Source of the DNA: an uncultured Gemmatimonadota bacterium
Lineage (GTDB): Bacteria > Gemmatimonadota > Gemmatimonadetes > Gemmatimonadales > GWC2-71-9
NCBI GenBank assembly: GCA_913009915.1
Contig: CAJVYZ010000033.1
Span: 1-11,651 of the forward strand
Length of the DNA: 11,651 nt
Direction: 5' to 3'
The notes under the pieces were generated by a model. The model ran no database searches. It saw only the letters and a list, made by a program, of their open reading frames with translations, and was not told where the DNA came from. Positions 6,655-11,651 of this stretch are shown here, piece after piece. Position 1 is the first letter of the stretch. Every line of letters begins with the position of its first letter. A program made the position numbers and the translations under genes.

Positions 6655-7164
6655 ATGGAACGTCCGGATCCTGCCACCTATTCCCCCGGCGTCCTGCGAC
6701 GCCTGGCCATCGCCGCCCAACTCGACCGTGAGGCGTTCTTCGCCGAGCACGCCCGTTGGCGCCGGTCCTACGGAGACCGGGTCGAAGCGGTGGTACTGGC
6801 CGAGGGGAGTCGCCGGCAGGTCGATGGCGGCCGTATCGAGCCGCTCGAAGTGTGGACCTTCTTCCGGCACCACCCGGACGGTCCCTTCCCTACCCGCCGC
6901 CGCCGAGTTCCGGCGACACGAGACCCGTGGAAGCGGATCCTGGCCGAACCCTCACTGGCCGGACGACCTCTCACGCTGGTCAGCGTCAGTCTCGAAGCCG
7001 ACCGGTTCGACGACGCCGAACTCGTCGTTCGCCGCTACCTGATGGCCGGCAAGACCGCCAGCGCGCGGCGGCTGGCCAAAGGCCGCGTGATCATGCTGGA
7101 GCCGGCCCAGACCCGAGGCCAGACAGTATGGCAACCGGCGGGAATGATGAGTATCGAGTCTTGA
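6655..7164 (+). CDS. Uncharacterised Arg-rich protein
   Basis: A 169-residue, probably cytoplasmic protein without signal peptide or membrane segment. The N-terminal part (SPGVLRRLAIAAQLDREAFF and the stretch to about 40) looks helical. A mid-region EPLEVWTFFRHHPDG leads into a basic PTRRRRVPATRDPWKRIL stretch, followed by a possible strand LTLVSVSLEA and a C-terminal VVRRYLMAGKTASARRLAK segment. I do not recognise the family. ATG 6655 is preceded by GAGGAA with 5-nt spacing. The frame is open back to an ATG at 6601, but that extension directly follows a TATGAT element. Codon use is GC-rich like its neighbours. It is followed by a 249-bp spacer before the next plus-strand gene. Confidence 0.6.
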   Translation: MERPDPATYSPGVLRRLAIAAQLDREAFFAEHARWRRSYGDRVEAVVLAEGSRRQVDGGRIEPLEVWTFFRHHPDGPFPTRRRRVPATRDPWKRILAEPSLAGRPLTLVSVSLEADRFDDAELVVRRYLMAGKTASARRLAKGRVIMLEPAQTRGQTVWQPAGMMSIES

Positions 7165-7204
7165 CTACCGAACGTTGAATCCTTGGGAGGGAGCTCCTAC
7201 CACC

Positions 7205-7236
7205 CTGACCGCCTGACCGCCCGCCCGCCTGACCGC
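7205..7236. repeat. 8-bp tandem repeat CTGACCGC (four units)
   Basis: The units read CTGACCGC, CTGACCGC, CCGCCCGC, CTGACCGC. The array starts 40 bp after the stop of the preceding gene. A related three-unit array lies at 10397-10420. Confidence 0.75.
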
Positions 7237-7258
7237 CCTTGCAGTACCCCCCCGGCGC

Positions 7259-7275
7259 TTGACGAATTCTTGACG
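7259..7275 (+). promoter_or_regulatory. Direct TTGACG repeat, possible promoter or operator of the EEP lipoprotein gene
   Basis: TTGACG occurs at 7259-7264 and 7270-7275, 11 bp apart (one helical turn). TACCCT at 7285-7290 could be a minus-10, but spacing from the first copy is long (20 bp). The pair may instead be an activator site. The coding start is about 140 bp downstream, leaving a long leader with no evident gene. Confidence 0.3.
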
Positions 7276-7413
7276 GCTCCACCTTACCCTCTCCCATGAC
7301 GTGTCGTGTCCGGGCGGCTTCGCGGTGAGCCCAAGGGGCAGGCGTGACCGGGCAGTGTCATGCCAGCGGCGCGGATCCCGACGACAAGGAGAGCCGCGGA
7401 TCAGGGGGACCCC

Positions 7414-8589
7414 ATGAAACGTATCCTTACCATTCTGAGTACCCTGGCCATTGCCTGGGGCTGCACGGCAGACGACGCCACCGGCCCGGCCGCGGCAGGC
7501 CAGGCTCCGGACGCCGATCGGATGGTCATCGCGCAGGACCTCGAGCCGTTCCTCGGTCGCGGGATGATGCATCGCGCGGCTCCGCTCACCATCATGACCT
7601 ACAACCTGTACATCGGGACGGACGTCGACCGGGTTCTGGCCTCGCCGCCTGATGAATTCGACCAACGGGTACAAGAAGCCCTGGCTACCTTCATCGCCAC
7701 CGATTACGGCGAGCGCTCGGGCGCCATCGCCGACCTGATCGGGGAGGCCAACCCGCACGTGGTCGGGCTCCAGGAAGTGTACGTCATCAGCACCCAGGGC
7801 ATAGCCGGCGTGCCCGACATGACCGTGGACTTCCTCCAGATACTGATGGCGCAACTTGGCGCGCGCGGCCTCAACTACCAGGTGGTGGCCCAAGAGGTCT
7901 TGACCCAACTCCAGCTCCCGGTGGGTGGGGGCGGCGTGGGGCTGGTGGACTCGGATGCCCTGATGGTCAGGGGAGACGTCCCGTTCGACAACACCGAGAC
8001 AGTGGTCTACCAGGCCAAGCTGACCGTGCCGTTCGGGCCGACGACGCTGGACATTCTCCGGGGCTACACGGCCGCAGACGTGCGGGTCGGCGGTAAACGG
8101 TACCGGGTGGTGAACACCCACTTCGAACCGAAACAGCCGGTACCTCAAATCCAGCAGGCCCAAGCTGGTGAATTGCTGGCGGCACTGGCAGAGGCACACG
8201 ACCCCGTAGTGGTAGTGGGCGACGTCCACTCGGGTCCGGCCGACGCCGATCCTGCCGCTCCATACAATCAGCTGCGTGCCAGCCACTTCACCGACGCCTG
8301 GCTCAAGCGGGTCCCCCGGGGTCGCCGCTACGACGATCCCGGCCATACCTGCTGCCAGGAGGCCGACCTGCAGAACGCCACGTCGCAACTGGTCGAGCGC
8401 ATCGACCTGATCATGGTACGGAACGACTTCGATTTCTTGCCGCGCTCGGTGGTGGGGCCATCTTGGGTCGAGGTCGTGGGCGACGAACAGGCTGATCGCA
8501 CGGCATCAGGCCTGTGGCCGTCGGATCACGCCAGCGTGGCGGCGACATTCCGGTTGCCGACGATGCGGGGGCTGGCGAGGAGACAGTGA
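7414..8589 (+). CDS. Endonuclease/exonuclease/phosphatase (EEP) family lipoprotein
   Basis: A 391-residue protein of the DNase I/APE1/sphingomyelinase fold. The N-terminus MKRILTILSTLAIAWGC is a lipoprotein signal with a slightly atypical lipobox (AWGC). Catalytic-fold motifs appear in order: TYNLYIG (N64), GLQEV (metal-binding E121), NTHFE (H236), GDVHSGP (D270), RIDLIMV (D331) and SDH (370-372). The usual GDxN asparagine is histidine at residue 272. The segment HTCCQEADLQN before RID carries a Cys pair. The family hydrolyses phosphodiesters in nucleic acids, phospholipids or inositol phosphates; the substrate is not deducible. The lipid anchor places it in the envelope. ATG 7414 follows AGGGGGACCCC; an upstream in-frame ATG at 7360 would spoil the signal peptide. 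It converges on the phosphodiesterase gene. Confidence 0.9.
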   Translation: MKRILTILSTLAIAWGCTADDATGPAAAGQAPDADRMVIAQDLEPFLGRGMMHRAAPLTIMTYNLYIGTDVDRVLASPPDEFDQRVQEALATFIATDYGERSGAIADLIGEANPHVVGLQEVYVISTQGIAGVPDMTVDFLQILMAQLGARGLNYQVVAQEVLTQLQLPVGGGGVGLVDSDALMVRGDVPFDNTETVVYQAKLTVPFGPTTLDILRGYTAADVRVGGKRYRVVNTHFEPKQPVPQIQQAQAGELLAALAEAHDPVVVVGDVHSGPADADPAAPYNQLRASHFTDAWLKRVPRGRRYDDPGHTCCQEADLQNATSQLVERIDLIMVRNDFDFLPRSVVGPSWVEVVGDEQADRTASGLWPSDHASVAATFRLPTMRGLARRQ

Positions 8590-8597
8590 GTAGCGAC

Positions 8598-8715
8598 GGG
8601 TGAGATTCCGGGATTCCGGCATTTCGGGAATCCGAAATTGCTCGATTGGGGTTGCTCGTGAACCCAATCCCACATTTTCGGACTCCCGGAATATCGAAAT
8701 CCCGGAATCCCACCC
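8598..8715. repeat. 118-bp imperfect palindrome filling the convergent intergenic space
   Basis: Arms 8598-8650 and 8663-8715 are reverse complements at about 43 of 53 positions by hand alignment, around a 12-nt centre. The element begins 8 bp after one stop codon and ends 7 bp before the other. Each arm contains nested GGATTCC/GGAATCC inverted repeats (for example 8611-8617 with 8627-8633), so it can fold as one long hairpin or several short ones. It probably acts as a bidirectional terminator or 3' end stabiliser, or is a dispersed palindromic repeat. Confidence 0.85.
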
Positions 8716-8722
8716 GCCCGCC

Positions 8723-10186
8723 TTACCCTCCCACCACCGCTACCGCCTGCCGGCGAAGCCGACCGTCGATAGCGTCGGGAATATCATAGCCCAGGTGGTG
8801 GAGCGCCATCGGGAAGACATCGACCGCACGTATGGGACCGGCCACCACCCTGTTGAAGGCCGCCAAGCACAGCATCTGGTCCGCCGCCAGGCTTCCGTGT
8901 CCGGCCTTGTGTTCCGGTACCTCCCAATCCGATCGGAGATCAGCCCCCGGTAGGGCCGAAACGATGAGGTCACCTGTCCGATGGCTGCCGAACAACTGGA
9001 GCAGCTGTATCGGGCCGTCAGGATGCGGGCTGTCGATGGTGGCCCGCAGCCAGCCATCGCTGTCGTGGTGTTGTGGTGTGGGTCCATACCCAAGAGCATC
9101 ACCGGTTTCGGGCGTGTAGCCGATGGTGTCTCCCTGCGTGGTGATCCGTGCTCTTCCCGAGGACGACACGACCACGACATCCTCACCCTCGACCGCGGCG
9201 ACGAAGGCCACTCCTTGGAGGTTTGCCAGGTGATCGACCAGAGCCTTGGGAATCCCCTCTATCTCACCGCCCTCGATGGCCGACAACGGGTACCGGTGTG
9301 ACCTGGGCGTACCGGGCGCCAGATAGACCTGCGCCGAAGCGTTGCCTGACACCATGACGGCGGCCCTGGGATGGCGTCGCCACAACACCGGATGGCGCAG
9401 CGTGGCAACGCCGAGGTCCTCCAACGCCAGCGCGATGTCGACATGGCGATCGATCCGGGAGAACCCGTGATCGCTCACCAGCATCAACAGGTGGTCCGTG
9501 TCGCTCCCGACTGCGGCCAGGTAACGGCCCAGATCGCGATCGAATGCGCGATACAGATCGAGCACACGGGGGTGTTCGGGATGCCGCAGGTGGGCCACGC
9601 CATCGATCCCGGGAAGCACGGCGAACATGAAGCGGGGAGGCCGCCGTGCCTGCTCGACCATTTCGTGGCACACCGCGCGGTCGAGAGGTTCATAGTTGCA
9701 GTTGTAGTGTGCCGCGGCACCATACACCATACGAGTCACACCGCGGCGATGGCGTCCTTCGCCGAGTCCCCGGGTGAACGGGCTGCAGATGGCGGTGCTG
9801 TCCTTTTCGATGTCGAAGATCGACAGCACCGAATCGGCGACATCGCTGTTCAGCATCCCGCCCTGATAGCCACAGTAGCTCCGGACGTGCTCGCGGTCGC
9901 GCATCCAGCGGCCCTGGTAACGCGAAACATCCATCCAGCGCGTTCCCGGGACCTGACAGGTTCCGGGGTAGCAGCCGGTGAGAAACGGGAGGTAGGCGAT
10001 ACCGGTGGTCGAGGGGAACACCGTCGTAGCCGGCACCCGACCGCCCGGCTCGAGCACGTGACGGCTGATCGTGGGCAGATCACCGGCGGCGACCAGCCGG
10101 TCGAAGACATCCGGCCGGGCTCCGTCGAGCATCACCATGGTGACGAGTCTGTCCGACTGGGGGATGGCTCCCGGGCGAGATAGCAT
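8723..10186 (-). CDS. Alkaline-phosphatase-superfamily phosphodiesterase / nucleotide pyrophosphatase (NPP-like)
   Basis: A 487-residue protein carrying the metal-site set of type I phosphodiesterase/nucleotide pyrophosphatases. It shows MVMLDGARPD (D21), TVFPSTTG (nucleophile probably T61), FLTGCYPG, VLPGIDGVAH (D195, H199), LLMLVSDHGFS (D239, H240) and a late EHKAGHGSL (H430). All ligands expected for the two-metal centre appear present, so it is probably active on phosphodiesters or phosphomonoesters. There is no signal peptide or membrane segment, which suggests a cytoplasmic location, unlike the exported EEP neighbour. ATG 10184-10186 is preceded by TTGGAGCCATC, a good ribosome binding site; a GTG 24 bp further upstream is less likely. 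Natural substrate unknown. Confidence 0.9.
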   Translation of the reverse strand: MLSRPGAIPQSDRLVTMVMLDGARPDVFDRLVAAGDLPTISRHVLEPGGRVPATTVFPSTTGIAYLPFLTGCYPGTCQVPGTRWMDVSRYQGRWMRDREHVRSYCGYQGGMLNSDVADSVLSIFDIEKDSTAICSPFTRGLGEGRHRRGVTRMVYGAAAHYNCNYEPLDRAVCHEMVEQARRPPRFMFAVLPGIDGVAHLRHPEHPRVLDLYRAFDRDLGRYLAAVGSDTDHLLMLVSDHGFSRIDRHVDIALALEDLGVATLRHPVLWRRHPRAAVMVSGNASAQVYLAPGTPRSHRYPLSAIEGGEIEGIPKALVDHLANLQGVAFVAAVEGEDVVVVSSSGRARITTQGDTIGYTPETGDALGYGPTPQHHDSDGWLRATIDSPHPDGPIQLLQLFGSHRTGDLIVSALPGADLRSDWEVPEHKAGHGSLAADQMLCLAAFNRVVAGPIRAVDVFPMALHHLGYDIPDAIDGRLRRQAVAVVGG

Positions 10187-10264
10187 GATGGCTCCAAGGC
10201 TAGCGTACACCGGGAGGTTCGGCTAGGCCCGTTACTTACCCGTGACCTGAGTGGCTGGTGGCGA

Positions 10265-10345
10265 GGCAAGAAGGGCTAAGAGGGCTAAGAGGGAAAAGAG
10301 GGCTAAGAGGGCTAAGAGGGCTAAGAGGGAAAAGAGGGCTAAGAG
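10265..10345. repeat. 9-bp tandem array (nine units, GGCTAAGAG type)
   Basis: Nine contiguous 9-mers: one GGCAAGAAG, six GGCTAAGAG and two GGAAAAGAG. The variant is the fourth and eighth unit, implying expansion of a four-unit block. The array lies about 80 bp upstream of the phosphodiesterase start. Because the period is a multiple of three it stays open as a Lys/Arg-rich frame, but I see no reason to call it a gene. Confidence 0.9.
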
Positions 10346-10353
10346 GGATAATG

Positions 10354-10382
10354 GGGCAGCCCGACGGATAAGCATGCTGCCC
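10354..10382 (-). terminator. Candidate terminator hairpin after the 10426-10785 gene
   Basis: GGGCAGC (10354-10360) and GCTGCCC (10376-10382) are perfect complements with a 15-nt loop. Read on the minus strand the hairpin is followed by CATTATCCCTCTT, modestly T-rich. It lies about 45 bp beyond the stop of the upstream minus-strand gene. Confidence 0.35.
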
Positions 10383-10396
10383 TGGTCGTCAACCCC

Positions 10397-10420
10397 ACGA
10401 CCGCCTGTCCGCCTGACCGC
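10397..10420. repeat. Second 8-bp repeat array (CTGACCGC type, three units)
   Basis: The units read ACGACCGC, CTGTCCGC, CTGACCGC, the same family and orientation as 7205-7236. The array ends 5 bp before the stop codon of the adjacent minus-strand gene. Confidence 0.6.
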
Positions 10421-10425
10421 CTACC

Positions 10426-10785
10426 TCACTCGCTGACGTTGAAAAAGAGTTGTATCCCCGTATGCCGATGGTCGATCTTGGCCTCGCCCAGGGCCACCAT
10501 CACATACAGCACGTTCAGTGCTTCGAGCGCCGAGCCGATGAGTTTCCTTTTGCGGGCCCGCTTGTTGACGTCCTGCGAGGTGACGCCCTGCCGGCCGCGG
10601 GTCAGTTTGCGGACGTAGGTGTGAGCCTCCTTGGTGACCATGTTGAAGTAGCCGGCCTTGGGTTTGGCGCGGGAGAAGGAGAACACGAAATAGGCCTTGG
10701 GACTGGAAAAGATGTAGTAGGTCTGCCGGCGGCCGGAGACCTTCCCCTCGAATGACAGTCCGGCGCTCAGGTCCTTGATGTTCAT
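10426..10785 (-). CDS. Small basic protein of unknown function, possible winged-helix C-terminal half
   Basis: A 119-residue protein with no export signal. Residues 9-58 look beta-rich (FEGKVSG, TYYIFSSPKAYFVFSFSR, GYFNMVTKEAHTYVRKL). Residues 67-105 look helical and very basic (VTSQDVNKRARKRK, then SALEALNVLYVMVALGEAKI), which could form a helix-turn-helix or winged-helix-like unit that binds nucleic acid. The tail HTGIQLFFNVSE may be a final strand. I do not recognise the family. ATG 10783-10785 has GGAG 7 nt upstream and an extended minus-10 further up, so it is very likely expressed. The downstream gene on the same strand begins about 240 bp later, across repeat arrays, so it is probably a single-gene transcript. 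Confidence 0.7.
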   Translation of the reverse strand: MNIKDLSAGLSFEGKVSGRRQTYYIFSSPKAYFVFSFSRAKPKAGYFNMVTKEAHTYVRKLTRGRQGVTSQDVNKRARKRKLIGSALEALNVLYVMVALGEAKIDHRHTGIQLFFNVSE

Positions 10786-10853
10786 AGCCTACTCCGATCG
10801 AATGGAATGCCTATCTCGTGGGGTCAGGCGCCGGATTCGCTGGGCCGGCTCCC

Positions 10854-10862
10854 ATAATAGCA
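10854..10862 (-). promoter_or_regulatory. Extended minus-10 element upstream of the 10426-10785 gene
   Basis: On the minus strand TGCTATTAT matches an extended minus-10 (TGn plus TATTAT, one mismatch to TATAAT). No clear minus-35 is present, as is common for extended minus-10 promoters. The implied leader is about 60 nt. Confidence 0.4.
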
Positions 10863-10909
10863 TTTCTGCATCGCCGCGACCTGATGTAGTGGAGCGGCGA
10901 CTGCCAGGT

Positions 10910-11018
10910 GTGATTGGTGATAGTTGAGTGCGGACGTGTGAGGGGGGCCACATCACACATCACCAACCACCAATCACCAACCACCCCCACCACCCTCGCC
11001 GCCCCCGCTGCCCCCGCC
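10910..11018. repeat. Low-complexity spacer with inverted repeats (CACCAATCAC type, then a C-rich tract)
   Basis: GTGATTGGTG (10910-10919) and CACCAATCAC (10968-10977) are perfect complements. Inside them GTGTGA (10936-10941) pairs with TCACAC (10953-10958). Repeated ATCACCAACCACC-like words and a C-rich tract then run almost to the stop codon of the efflux gene. No gene is visible. Downstream of the efflux gene it may act as a terminator or 3' structure. Confidence 0.55.
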
Positions 11019-11020
11019 GC

Positions 11021-11651
11021 CTATGGCATTGAATCCGCCACCGCCCACAAACTATCCCTCACCGGCCAGCCCCCACCCAGCGCCTTGTACAGCTCCACCG
11101 TTGAAGACAGTTCCCGCTGCAGCGTCTCCGACGCGGCCAGCTCGGCCCCGAACAGCGACCGCTGCAGGTCCAGCACCTCGAGGTAGCTGGTGATACCACC
11201 TTGATAGCGGGCCCAGGACAATTCAGTGGCGTTCCGAGCTGCTTCCACTTGGCGTACTCGCGACTCGTGCTCGGCGCGGTAGGTGTAGACCGCCACCACG
11301 GCGTCTTCCACCTCCTGAAACGCGGTCAGGATGGTCTGCTCGTATCGATTGAGCAGTTGTTCGGTGCGAGCGACCTCGATGTCGACGCGGCGCTGGTTGC
11401 GCCCGGCGTTGAACAGCGGCCCAAAGAGGTTGGCGCCGAGGTTGAGGATGGCACTGGTGAGGCCACCGCTGGTGAAGTCGTCGCTCAGTCCGGCGGAGCC
11501 GGTGAGCGACAGCTGCGGGAACTTGAGCGCCTCGGCCACGCCGATCCGCGCGGTCTGCGCCGCCAGCCGTCGCTCGGCCTCGAGAATGTCCGGCCGGCGG
11601 CGCACCAAGTCGGCCGGCAATCCCACCGGGATCTCTGGTGGCAGGGTTTGC
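11021..11651 (-). CDS. RND efflux outer-membrane factor, NodT/TolC family (partial, N-terminus outside window)
   Basis: The 210 visible codons cover the C-terminal part of an outer-membrane channel subunit. The entry motif PPEIPVGLPADLVRRRPDI is diagnostic of NodT-type lipoprotein outer-membrane factors. It is followed by AERRLAAQTARIGVAEALKF, PQLSLTGSAG, the LFNAGRNQRRVDI segment, QEVEDAVVA, and YQGGITSYLEVLDLQRSLF near the end. These proteins form trimeric beta-barrel/alpha-helical tunnels that pair with RND pumps and periplasmic adaptors to expel drugs, metals or other small molecules. Pump and adaptor genes would be expected upstream on this strand, beyond the window edge. The last residues after ALGGGW are unremarkable. 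Substrate cannot be assigned. Confidence 0.93.
   Translation of the reverse strand, partial: QTLPPEIPVGLPADLVRRRPDILEAERRLAAQTARIGVAEALKFPQLSLTGSAGLSDDFTSGGLTSAILNLGANLFGPLFNAGRNQRRVDIEVARTEQLLNRYEQTILTAFQEVEDAVVAVYTYRAEHESRVRQVEAARNATELSWARYQGGITSYLEVLDLQRSLFGAELAASETLQRELSSTVELYKALGGGWPVRDSLWAVADSMP

Noticed and set aside
7165..8388. 407-codon open frame on the minus strand over the EEP lipoprotein gene
   Set aside because: It mirrors a gene with full EEP motifs on the plus strand, and its product is low-complexity without recognisable motifs. GC-rich coding DNA often leaves the opposite frame open.
8411..8953. Two similar-looking peptides (RDSGISGIRN and RDFDIPGVRK type) on opposite strands
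   Set aside because: Their similarity is an artefact of the palindrome at 8598-8715 being read from both sides.
9371..10183. 270-codon plus-strand frame over the phosphodiesterase gene
   Set aside because: Shadow of a gene whose metal-binding motifs are all on the minus strand.
7205..10420. Possible CRISPR array among the short repeats
   Set aside because: The units are 8-9 bp, directly contiguous and lack spacers, and no cas gene is present.
10251..10436. 61-codon frame encoding a Lys/Arg-Ala/Glu repeat
   Set aside because: It arises only because the 9-bp array keeps the frame open. No ribosome binding site or conserved flanks were seen.

Overview
The window is GC-rich, gene-dense chromosomal DNA from a Gram-negative bacterium. 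It carries lipoproteins, a probable outer-membrane barrel and a TolC/NodT-type efflux channel. The style of the Ser/Thr kinase (HRDIKPDN, DFGIAKA, RADIYAFG, then a trailing tail of the kind seen after TPR repeats) and the overall gene mix point to Gemmatimonadota or a close relative. That placement is inference from family knowledge; no rRNA or tRNA is present to fix it.

Layout, left to right. Positions 1-1850 hold a minus-strand cluster: an alpha/beta hydrolase, an exported S1/P1-nuclease-fold enzyme overlapping it by ATGA, and the start of a PspC-domain protein. Divergent from it, 1993-3348 encodes a sodium-dependent NSS-family transporter, ending in a strong hairpin terminator. A conserved, uncharacterised lipoprotein (3448-4581, minus) lies divergent to a Ser/Thr kinase gene (4685-5674, plus). 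The kinase gene looks eroded: its activation segment is missing, its frame breaks after the catalytic domain, and an in-frame fragment of the original C-terminus survives downstream. A small exported beta-rich protein (5696-6352, minus) follows, then an uncharacterised plus-strand gene (6655-7164) and an endonuclease/exonuclease/phosphatase lipoprotein (7414-8589). The latter converges on a nucleotide-pyrophosphatase-type phosphodiesterase (8723-10186, minus). A 118-bp inverted repeat almost exactly fills the gap between those two genes. The window closes with a small basic protein of unknown function (10426-10785, minus) and the C-terminal part of a NodT-type outer-membrane factor (11021 to the end, minus).

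Three unrelated phosphoester-cleaving folds (S1/P1, EEP, NPP-like) sit within about 10 kb, two of them exported. A shared role in scavenging phosphate or nucleic acid is possible but not shown.

The most distinctive non-coding feature is that several spacers carry their own short repeat type: TTCAGGG doublets, 8-bp CTGACCGC units (twice), a 9-bp GGCTAAGAG array, the large GGGATTCC-type palindrome, and CACCAATCAC-type sequence. I see no CRISPR array, prophage, IS element with a transposase, or recognisable defence system. The strongest leads are the eroded kinase, the convergent palindrome, and the uncharacterised proteins at 3448-4581 and 10426-10785.
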